A DNA stretch of 64,000 bases from Chrysoporthe austroafricana. Taxonomy: Eukaryota; Ascomycota; Sordariomycetes; Diaporthales; Cryphonectriaceae. How positions within the stretch are numbered: the first letter of the stretch is position 1; each line of letters opens with the position of its first letter. Where the stretch lies: NCBI GenBank assembly GCA_001051155.2, contig JYIP02000005.1, positions 248,001 to 312,000 on the forward strand. The letters run 5' to 3'. The translations under genes and the position numbers were made by a program. Below, one piece after another: positions 54,892-64,000 of this stretch. Below the pieces are notes generated by a model. It ran no database searches. It saw nothing but the letters and a program-made list of their open reading frames with translations, and was not told where the DNA came from.

Positions 54892-55740
54892 ATGCAACTT
54901 AAGCACCTTCTCATCACCACCCCTCTGGCCGTGACGGCCCTGGCAGAATGTCCTGCCATCTGGGGCACTGTGGCTTCGGATCTCAGGTCTGATCTTTTCT
55001 CGACTTGTAACAATGACACTCGGGCCGCTATTCGCCTGCCTTTCCACGACTGCTACGCCGGGGCCTGTGATGGGTCAATCATCCTTAGCAACGAATGCAC
55101 CAACCGCACTGAAAACGAGCAACTGGTCGGCATCTGCAGTATCTTGGATGATAAAGCCGCAGAATTCAATGTCAGCGTAGCAGATTTGATTCAAGTTGCC
55201 GGTGGTGAGTTGTTAACCATTCTTGGACATGCTTCGACATGAACAACCATGTATGTATAGAGCTCACACCGTAGCCCAGCCATCGCCGTCGCGCAATGTC
55301 TTCCCGGTCCAACGATGACCATCAAAGTTGGCCGGACGGACAACTCAACTGCTAATCCAACCGCGATCCCTGGCCCGAACACCAATGCCACGACCCTCAT
55401 TGCCGACTTCGCAGCCAAGGGCTTCACTTCTACGGATCTCGTCGCCCTCGTCGGCTCCCACTCCGCAGCCAGAAACCTCAGTGGTGTTCCGTTCGACACT
55501 ACTGTGGATAGGTTAGACAGTCCCACGTTCTACGGCGAGGTGCTGAACGGAACTCAACCTGCCACCCTTGTCAGCGACCAGAGCCTTTCCACGAATGATG
55601 TGACCAACGCCGCCTGGATTCAGTATCGAGACAACCAAACAAGCTGGAACACAGACTTTGCCAGCGCTTTTGAGAAAATGGCAGTTCTCGGCGTGGACGT
55701 GACGGACTTGGTGGACTGCACTAGCACGATATTTGATTGA
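54892..55740 (+). CDS. Secreted heme peroxidase (plant-peroxidase superfamily, class II-like)
   Basis: Exon 1 is 54892-55204 and exon 2 is 55280-55740, giving 257 residues with a 75-base intron. A signal peptide covers about residues 1-17. The distal heme motif is AAIRLPFHDCYAGACDGSII (Arg and His of RLPFHDC). The proximal motif is DLVALVGSHSAARNLSG, where the His of GSHS ligates heme iron. The order of the Ca-binding/DGS elements and the length (about 240 mature residues) match small fungal class II-type peroxidases, shorter than lignin peroxidase. It carries several N-glycosylation sites (NDT, NRT, NVS, NST, NAT). It uses H2O2 to oxidise phenols or other donors outside the cell. Mn- or lignin-peroxidase specificity cannot be told. 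Confidence 0.9.
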
Positions 55741-56347
55741 GATATGTCCATGTAATATGATATCCTTTTTTTTTCTCAGCCATTAATTCCCTTCACATTT
55801 AATGTAACTATAGCAAAGCATCCGGCCTATTGTTTATTATGAATATATATTCCAAGTACACATTGAGATAGATAAGGTACTATAGTGACACCGAGTAGGC
55901 TCTGATTCGTACGGAGCGGCTCACATAAACAGCCGACAGCGTCCAGAAGCATATACAAAGGCAAACCTGTAGATCTTTATCATCATCAAGATCTAAGATT
56001 TGCCGAGGCTGTGATCGGATATTCGTTATCAATGAGAAAGATACATAAATATACTCCTTTTCCAGCCTTTTCAACGGAAGAAAGTCAGAAGACCATTCGC
56101 AGAATATGGACTGATCCGCCTTCTAGACACCAATCTTTACGGCTTCAGTAATGTCAAGATGGTGGTTCATTGCGAAGCCGCTTAGCAGGCCCCCAAATTA
56201 TATTTGAGTGGGATCGACTTGAAGAGTAATATATCTATTAGGAGTCATATTTAGATAGAAAGGGTATCTATGATATACAAGAATCTCAAGTTTGGAAATC
56301 AGTTGCTACAGCGCTATGATAATCCCCGGAATTTTATGAAACCTTCC
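55741..56347. other. Intergenic, nothing recognised
   Basis: Convergent 3' ends of the peroxidase and the large membrane protein. AT-rich, with no gene. Confidence 0.5.
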
Positions 56348-59300
56348 CTATGCTGTCCTTGAACTCCGAATATTTTGACTGCCGATGACAGAGCTCCTAT
56401 TGCTCCTGATCCGAGGATCTATGGGGACTGGGACCCCGCCCGCCCGAGGCAGCGCCCCTGGTCTTGTGTTGTACGCGGCCCTGGCAATTCGAGGCTGTTT
56501 TTGCTCTTTCGCCATCTCTCGTTTGATCCTTCCTGACCCGCCCACAACAAGCTTTCTGTTCTGTACAGCTGCAGCTGCTCTTTGAGCATCGGCCTGGACG
56601 ACGTCTCCATATTTTGGTGGTGCATCTGGATCATCAACCTCGGAGACAGCATCGAGTGCCGATGTTATCTCGTCGTCTGTGTGAGCAGTGCTTGCAAAGG
56701 AATGCACTCGGGGGCCCGGCCTCGGATAAGCGCCTCCTGGTCTGGGTTGAACACCCTGAATAGATGGGGTCGGTGAGGACGGTGATGGCCCCTGAGGTTG
56801 CACTTGAGGGTAACTCAGGCCTGAGCCTGGCGTCAATGTGGCTGAGGTCCGCGGTGTGACCGCCGAGCTTCTTGTCAAGGGAGTGAGCTCAACCTCTTCC
56901 TGGACACCAATCAAACCATCGGTGTCTTCCAAGTCTTTCAGATATTTCTGTCTCGCCAGGCCTCGGGGGCGCAGGCCAAGTGGTGGCAATTCCGTCCCCG
57001 TCTGCCGCGTCAGTTGTGATCCAATCGTCGCCATATGGACTGCATCCAGCCTCGATGCAAACGTGGGCATCCGATAAATGAAGACCGCCAGCACGACCAG
57101 TCCAATAATTTCTGCCAGCATCAGAAACGAGACGACAGCTTTTGATGGATTCCGCATTTCGGGCTTGACCGCGGATGTTCCGTTGCTAATATAGATCGGA
57201 CGTGCACTGTCGATTTTCGAAGAATCTGCCGTGAGCACCAACAGTGCTTCATTGGCGAGGTACATGCCCGCCTCAAGTGCATCCTCGGTGCTTGTGTTGT
57301 ATCCGAAGCCGGAGAACCACTCTGCAACCAGTCTGCTGACGTCGCCAATGATTTGAGCATCCGTCTGATTATCAGTTCCAAAATTGCTGCTGTCCGTGGT
57401 CAGGCTTGGGACTTTGCCAGGGTAGTTCAAATAACTACAATCGAGGTTGGCTGTGGAGAACCCGTTTCGAAAATATCCAGTGTAGGTAGAGAACGGAAGA
57501 CCTCTCAAGCAAGCAGCTACGAATCCGTCGCGCTGTTCCTGGATAGTGCTGGCATTTTGGACTTGATAAAACCAGGACTCGTTTCCAAGCATGGCGTTGA
57601 CAAGGACGGAGAGGGGCCCGGGAGTAGTTTCGTTCCAACTGTCAAAGGGGTCCGCCCCGTAACGGAAGAGAAGAATGCCTGACTCGTTGCGAGGATTGCT
57701 GTCGACGTGCGTGAGCATCCTGTCACGAGCAAATACGTCTTGCGTTGTGAATGAACTTACGATTCAGCAGGAGGCTTCAAAGACAGAACTTCAACATCAT
57801 TGAAGTCAGCCTGAAGCACTGCCTGGCTGGGCCAATACTCCAGCAACTCTCCGGCATTCCCTCCATTGTGGTCGTCTGGAAGCTCGAAGTAACCTCGGGT
57901 CGTCTTAGCCACGCAGTGAACAGTGAGATTGCTCATCGCCGTTATTTCAAAACTAGACAGATTGGCGATGAGGCTCCCATATGGGATGTAGTTATCCACC
58001 CACAGCTCCTCAGCTATGTCCTGTCGGTTCCGTTCTATCGTCCAAGGCGTTTGAATGTAGTCTCCCGGAACGCAGAAGCGGTTCGTTGTCTCTTTGTTGC
58101 TGAACTCCCCAGCAAGCGGGTGGGTTCCTGGACATACGTCAGGGAAGGATGACCGAGGGACAATTTCGCAGGATGCTGTCGAATTGAATCTGATAGCGTG
58201 TTCTCGTAGCACCCCTGTGTTGAATGTCTGAGGGAACGCGCTGACATAAAACGGGATGTTTTTGATACTCGTCTTCTGATAGTAGTAAAGTGTATTGCCC
58301 AGATCTGCGGCCCAGTTATCGCCCTCGCCAGCGTTGTCAGGCCAGATGTGATCCAGACTATCCATGTTGGAGAGCGTCGGTAGCTGGTCGCGAACTTTGC
58401 GGGCGACAAGGTTACCAGGAGCTATCGCCATGTCCGCTGGTTCAGGGTCGTAGCCGCCAACCAGATAGCCAATGTTCCTCGGCTTGTGGCAAGCTGCATT
58501 GCTGTTCTTGGGATATGGCACATCGCTGCATGTGGCGATCTGGATCTGCTCAACGCGTACAGCGGAGATCTGCAGCATAGGTATGATCATGCCTGTAACG
58601 TGGGTCTAGGTCAGCAAGGCTCTCGCACGATCTCCAATATGGAGTGGGATGGCTCGAATTGCTTTCGAGTCCATAACTTCGACTCACTCAAGACAACAAG
58701 TGTGGCACCAGCACTTGCCCACCACGTGTTTCGGTCCCGGTTGATTCTTATCCAGCATTCATCCGCCAATGACAGTAAATCCCGCGCATTGACCTTCTGA
58801 CCAGGCCGGACATTCTGTACAAAGGCAACAGAAGCGTGAGCAAGGACAGCGGTGACGACGGGGAATGCTAAAGCGGACGAGAAGCATGCCAGAATATTCG
58901 ACGCCCGCACCCATCGTGGCACCCACGCGATGTCGTTCGGCGTGTATTGCCCAGAGTCTTGGTACGATGTTCCGTACCACGTCAAAGGCTTGACGTCCAA
59001 AACGCAGATGATGACCCAGGGAATAATCAGCAGCGGAATGTAGAGCACAAGTAGGATGGCCGTCGACCAGTGGTATCGGACGAGGTTTGGGGGATTCACA
59101 AGCGGACGTCGAGGGCGTGTTCTTTCTCGGACTGAGAGTCTGGGTGGCCCCCCTCTGGCGAGTCGCGTCCGCGGTGTCGATGAGCTCCCCCCTATCCGGG
59201 TGAGGGTCTGTGTGCGTAGGCTCCGTGATGCAGGTTGTCGACCGTGAGGAGACCGAGTACGGGACGGGGTCCGCGCGGTGCTCGAAGTAGCAACAGACGG

Positions 59301-59426
59301 AGCTCGACGAGGCGGTGTTGGGCTTGAGAGGGGATCCGGTTGTGTTGGCGCCCGCGGGGACGCTGGCGGAGACTCGGCGCTGCTGGCCGCGCTGGAGCTC
59401 AAGACGGCCCTGAAGGGCGTCGTCAT
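56348..59426 (-). CDS. Large multi-pass membrane protein with ectodomain, unknown function
   Basis: Exons are 58688-59426, 57761-58592 and 56348-57719, giving 980 residues from ATG 59426. The first 120 residues are Ser/Pro/Arg-rich and disordered. Membrane segments follow at about 122-147 (STAILLVLYIPLLIIPWVII), 180-208 (ILACFSSALAFPVVTAVLAH) and 236-258 (WWASAGATLVVLSMIIPMLQ, spliced). Then comes a long extracellular-looking domain with at least seven N-glycosylation sites and paired cysteines (ATCSDVPYPKNSNAACHKPR, FCVPGDYIQTPW), and a last helix near 725 (VVSFLMLAEIIGLVVLAVFI). A cytosolic tail of about 230 residues is Pro/Ser/Arg-rich. The family resembles conserved unnamed ascomycete membrane proteins; I recognise no domain. 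The layout suggests a surface sensor or scaffold, but this is inference. Confidence 0.8.
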
Positions 59427-61239
59427 ATTTGACGAACGATCATCTGCCTCGCCTGCTAGATGCAGGCAGGGCGAGGCGAAAGCAGCTGGGCTGGGCTGAG
59501 AGTAAGGGCGACAACGAAGGCTCAGCTGGTCAGCTGTGGGCTGCGTACGTAGCACCGTCGGAGTCCCGGTGATAAACGCCGGTCATCGTCTGGAAGGATT
59601 TGATTCTCTTGACGTGCGGGAAAGCCCGAAGGAAGACAATAAGATACGCCGAGGCTCTTGGGCGGGGTGGTTGTTCGGTGAACCCTGGCAGGTAGGTGCC
59701 AGATCTTGTCTCATGGGCGAGTAAGTATGGTGCCATGCGACCTTTGCATAAAGAACCAGCTCATGCAGGTCTAGCTGGGCATATACCACACAACCGTGGA
59801 CACCGGGGGCGGGCAGCCACGAGAGCGCAGGGCGAGACGCACAGAAAGCAGCTGAGGAGCCAAAATTTCCGGGAGCCAAAAGAGTATGTAGGCAAGGAAT
59901 AATGCTGCAGGGCATCGGAAGAGTGGGTAGATGACCGGTGATGTTACGTGGCTCCCCAAAGACAAAGGGCCGGCGAAGATGTCACTTGCCTCTTCGAGGT
60001 TGAAGGGATCTGGCCGGCCCGCATGAGTGTGGATTGTCAAAAAGCAAGGCAGTTTCATAGTCGGTGCGTGCAATTTCAATATCCATTCTACCAAATGCGT
60101 GCCGAACTGAGTAGTCGTCGTGCGGCTGTGATGGAATGAGTGCAAGGCTACCGCGCGTAAATCAGTAGCTCATCCTTCATTAAACAAGAGCCGAATATTT
60201 GATCTATCTAGAGTACTTTTCTGTAGACTGGAAATTGTTCTTGAAATTCTAGTTGCAAGTTGTGGAAGAATATGATATCAGTCAACTATTCAAAACCCGA
60301 GCCTAGGTCCGAATAGGAAGGAGGCCGACCTCAGTCTTTTCGGTGGATAGGATTGTGGCAAGACAGTGACATTAGATAGAGACATTTAACTGTATACGAG
60401 TGTTAGAATTCATCCTCTTCGGGTCTAGTTTCAATGAAAGTCGTGCAGAACAGACACATCCCTGGGATGGGGCGTGTGTATGACACGATGGCGATGCCCG
60501 AGCGATGGTATTCGTGACTACACGTAGGCGGCATAGTCACCACACGAACCAAGACGCGTAGCCGCCGCACTGAACGCCATCCTGTTATCTAAATTTGAAA
60601 GGCTGTGTAAACTTTTAGTATTGTGAGCCAGCTTTTAAATTATCAAGTGCGATCTAGATTTAACGATAGTGTGTGTGGATGCGCTCTATGTAGGAGACTC
60701 TGGAAACTCTTCGCGAGGGCAGCAGATGACTGCTAATTACTTCACGTGCGGAGAGATTGATAGAAATGCGCCTTGAGATGTCAGTCTCAGCCTCTCTTCA
60801 TGAAATCGGAATACATTAATACATTCAGACCCTCTCCAAGCTTACCTAAGTATTGCTGATGAGTGCGCTGATACCTAGCTGCGTAGATGTACCACAATTT
60901 TGAAACTGTAGTACTTTACCGCCTGCGCACACCAATGCACTAGTATTCACCGATTTCTTCAGTGGTAAGTTTGGGTTACTTAGTTTTGGCCGGTCGGGAT
61001 ATGCAACGTAGATGGAAAGTGCAAATTTCAGAGGACCAGCATCGAAATGATGGTCAAGTATGTAGTGTCATTAATTAATGGCACAGTGATGTAAAGGCAC
61101 TATTTAATTCAGTGTTCTATACGATTTGTCTATGGGACGGCTCAAGATACCGAAGGTGGTTATTCGATGAGCGAGAGACCATTCGTACCGCATATATTAG
61201 TCTATCAGAGCGGTTGAGGGAGAGGCCAACTATCTTCCA
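59427..61239. other. 1.8 kb without a supported gene
   Basis: A 125-codon minus-strand frame at 59771-60145 has no recognisable domain. The remainder shows only random-looking frames. Confidence 0.4.
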
Positions 61240-62201
61240 TTACTCCTCCTTCTTTAATCCTTTCGCAACTGCAACGTACGACCCAGCCTTCACATCCTCC
61301 AGTATCCCAGGCATCTCGATCCTCCAGCCCAGCTCCCTCTTTGCCTTCTCACCACTCGCCCTGTTCTCATTCGTCAAGAACATGATAAGGAAGAACGGCA
61401 TGTTTTTCTTGAGCGCATCCTCCTTCTTTAGCGCGACTGCTGGAACTCCCAGCACCTCCCCCATAGCCTCCGGCAATTCCTTCATGGTTACGTGCGTCTG
61501 CCCGCTCGCGTTGTATTCCTCACCGTTTCTCCCTTCTCCGCAACGAGCAGATACAGCCTCGCCGCGTCGTCGACGTGTACGGTGGTCGTGCGCGTGGCGC
61601 CGTCATCGATGTAGACGGCAGCGCCTGCGGCGGCGGCGCCTTCGAGGAACTTCTTGACGCCGGAGCCGCCGCGGCCGTAGACGAAGGGGGCGAGGCGGAC
61701 GCACATGGCCTTCACGTCCGTCCCGGCGGTGACGGCCTGGGCGTGCTCCCAGCACTTGTGTCGCGGGACAGGGCTGTCCGTCTTGACCGGCGACGTCTCG
61801 TCCGTCTCCCCGCCATTGGGATCCGGGACGGCGGTGAGCGTTCCGGAGGTGATGACGAGGGTCTTGTCCGTGCTCTCAGATGTCTTGAGGCCCTCGACCA
61901 TGGCGGTGACGGCGGGGTGGTCGATGGCCAGGACCTTGTCGTAGGGGGTGGCAGGCCCCAGGCTGAGGAAGGTGTCCGCGAGGTGTATTACGATGTCGGC
62001 CTTGCTCGCCTCGGCCTGGAGCACGTCCAAGGTCTCGAGGCTGCCACGGACGGGGGTTGCGCCGAGGGCGGCCAGTTTGGCATCGTTATTCTCGTTGCGC
62101 AAGAGGCCCCGGACGGTGTAGCCTTTGGCGATGGCGAACTCTGTCACCACGGAGCCGATATAGCCGGAGGCACCGGTCATAAAGATATGCTTCGAAGCCA
62201 T
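61240..62201 (-). pseudogene. NAD(P)-dependent epimerase/dehydratase-type (extended SDR) gene with a frameshift
   Basis: Starts at ATG 62201 (MASKHIFMTGASGYIGSVVT), with the TGxxGxxG cofactor motif at residues 9-16. The series GATPVRGSLETLDVLQAEAS, DIVIHLADTFLS and AMCVRLAPFVYGRGGSGVKK places it with fungal epimerase/cinnamoyl-reductase-like oxidoreductases. Around 61518-61524 the frame changes: reading phase 1 ends KGETVRNTTRAGRR and stops, while phase 2 continues with EYNASGQTHVTMKELPEAMG, the conserved next segment. No intron of adequate size fits there (only a 26-base GT..AG stretch), so one base seems lost. The C-terminal part then reads on to 61240 as EDVKAGSYVAVAKGLKKEE. Either the gene is broken or the assembly has an error. 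Confidence 0.75.
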
Positions 62202-64000
62202 TGGGGAGGTTTCGTTGATGTCAGTAGCTGATAGCTAGTAAATAGTGAACACGCAAGAGCGTGTTTGCCAAGGTACCAGCGAGACAATGGCATCAGGGCG
62301 TATACGTTTCAGAGGGCCTCCCTACCAATTCTATAGGTCATCGACATCACACCAGTTTTCTCCCATTTGTACAACTCGAGCAATGAGCCAGACTTGACAA
62401 TATCGTCGGCCGGAGATGTCCCTTATGTCCTGTGGTGGGGGCCTCATATGTCCGCGACTAAATCCGGATGGTCTGAATCTCCTGCAGTGAGGACCTGCGG
62501 ACTTTAGGGACCAACGGATTTCCATACTGGGGAACGTTGAAGACCGGAATGTACTAGGAGAGATGGGACTTGCTGTGCCGGAGAACTCCGTCGAGGGTAG
62601 GGAGTGAGTGAGCAGAGGGCGTAGCAGCTGCTACGCAAGTACCGTACGCGACCTGGGCGCCGTCGGGAAACATCCTCCCTCCCGCTTCCGCCCTCCAGCT
62701 CGACAGATACGCGGTTCGTTATCTCCATCCTGTGGCTTTAGCACCCGTCCTGGGCACCACTCGTGGCTCATCGCCGACGCGGGATTGGCCAGGCTGGCAC
62801 CCTCCTGAACAGACTACGTTGATATGGCCGACTAATGGGCACGCACGTCAGCCATCCAGCCTGGGATGGAAAATTGAAACCAAAGAAGGGGGAATGAGGG
62901 AGACGTTGTGCTGCCTCGAGGGTCGAGCCTGGGCGTCACCGTGCTCGAATGGGCCGAATCGCGAATATGGGATGCGAGATCCGGCACGGGCGTGATGCTG
63001 ATCACCTGGGTGGACGATGACTTGGACACGCTGGGGTTGTCCTATGTCCTGCGCGTTCCCGTGTGTCTTGTCTCATCTTCCCGTCCAGGGGCGCGCGCGG
63101 TCCGTCCTGTATAGCCTGACAGTCTGTCTCCTTTCGTCCTTGCGGTGCGAGCTGGCCGCTTAACCTGCGTCTACAATCTACAGGATACCGTTACGACGAC
63201 AGCAGCGGAAGAGCCCCACCCGCCGCAACACGCCGTGCAACCCTGCTGGCTATAGGCTGGGCACAGGCTGGGAATAGGAGTCCCGACGGTTCGGGGACTG
63301 CTCTCCCAAGGCCCTGGCAGCCCTGTAACCTTGACTGCTCAAAGTATTGTGGCAGTACACAGTACCCAAGCAGGTGAGCTGCCGGGCACTAGCTGTGCAG
63401 ACCTGGCTGGGAAGCCCTGTTCTACGATGTCGTGCATGTCTGCCGCCGTGTGTAAATTTAGCCGTCGTTACCTAACAGCTCGGGTACTATGTATGTACGC
63501 GCCCCCACAGCAAGAAGTCTCCGGGCAGAGGTTAGGGGTCTAGTCTGGGAATGCCTCCAGGGGACCAGCCTGAAGAGTGGCCTGAACATACTATAGTAGT
63601 CTCTGTACTAACTACCGTGGTATGTCCAAAAGCAGCAGCAGACAGCCCTGCCGTCCACCACCACCACCTCTGCGTGCCCTCCTCCCGCGGGCTGAGGGAG
63701 GGCCAGCCAGAGGTGACGCATTCATCCCGCGCGGGCAAGGCTCATGCGAGCCTGCTCTCGACTCGGGACAGTAGTAGTGCTACCACTGTGGTATGTATGT
63801 ATGTGCTAGGCGGCAGTGGGCGGGTGGCCGCGCTGGCCAGGCCCACAGTTCCCGCTACGGGGCGCGGCAGGGCAGAGGTGGCGGTGGCGAGACCGCAGCA
63901 GGGACGCACGACAGGAGTCAGGCACACACACAAAGCCGTGCCAGGCGCGGCGGACGCAGGCGAGAGGCGACAGCGCGCAGCATGGTGGTGGCACTGGGTG
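62202..64000. other. 1.8 kb GC-rich, no recognised gene
   Basis: GC content rises and frames on both strands overlap, as expected for GC-rich non-coding DNA. None shows domains. ATGTATGT-type short repeats occur near 63793. No RNA gene is recognised. Confidence 0.45.

Noticed and set aside
923..62201. Secondary-metabolite cluster
   Set aside because: Oxidases, an acyltransferase, an FAD monooxygenase and transporters are present but scattered over 60 kb with no synthase backbone gene.
61575..62231. 218-codon plus-strand frame
   Set aside because: Antisense to the reductase gene, without recognisable domains.
1..64000. CRISPR arrays, rRNA and tRNA genes
   Set aside because: No regularly spaced direct repeats, rRNA segments or cloverleaf candidates with T-loop and acceptor pairing were found by eye; a computed search could still find a tRNA.

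Overview
The window is nuclear DNA from a filamentous ascomycete (Pezizomycotina). The evidence is intron-split genes with short GT..AG introns, mostly about 50-100 bases, on both strands at moderate density; fungal families such as multicopper oxidases, MFS sugar permeases, a GPI-anchored Cys-rich protein, a GH18 chitinase and a rhodopsin-domain membrane protein; and an AT-rich retrotransposon carrying the C-to-T/G-to-A pattern of repeat-induced point mutation (RIP). I cannot name the genus. No polyketide synthase, NRPS or terpene synthase is seen, so this is not a classical secondary-metabolite cluster.

Layout. 0-3 kb: two divergent multicopper oxidases, the left one cut by the window edge. 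3.2-4.0 kb: a decayed gene. 5.1-12.7 kb: a complete but dead Ty3/Gypsy element on the minus strand, with two 461-base LTRs, a 5-base target duplication, a polypurine tract and, near its 3' end, an opposite-strand frame with a Cys cluster and a coiled-coil-like part. 13-24 kb: a GFA-domain protein, a rhodopsin-domain membrane protein with one doubtful exon join, a BAHD-like acyltransferase and a GH18 chitinase, with long stretches of unassigned DNA between them. 25.5-26.3 kb: a small terminal-inverted-repeat element followed by a separate fold-back palindrome. 27.4-42 kb: a GPI-anchored Cys-rich protein, a GNAT acetyltransferase, an MFS sugar transporter, a homocysteine S-methyltransferase, a DUF3445/heme-dependent N-demethylase-like protein, a single-pass membrane protein and a second MFS sugar permease. 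42.9-53 kb: an FAD monooxygenase, a four-helix membrane protein, a DJ-1/PfpI protein, a secreted M20 peptidase, methylthioribose-1-phosphate isomerase and a gamma-glutamylcyclotransferase-like protein. 53.4-62.2 kb: an unassigned open frame, a secreted heme peroxidase, a 980-residue membrane protein and a reductase gene broken by an apparent one-base frameshift. 62.2-64 kb: GC-rich DNA with no recognisable gene.

How the genes relate. Several enzymes act on sulfur, methyl-group or glutathione metabolism (homocysteine S-methyltransferase, DUF3445 protein, DJ-1/PfpI, M20 peptidase, MTR-1-P isomerase, GGCT-like), but they are interspersed with unrelated genes, so a functional grouping is only a hypothesis. 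Secreted oxidases, peroxidase, chitinase, peptidase and sugar permeases fit a saprotrophic or plant-associated lifestyle. I found no clear new defence-like or biosynthetic system. The least ordinary signals are the opposite-strand frame in the retrotransposon, the two inverted-repeat structures near 26 kb and the broken genes.
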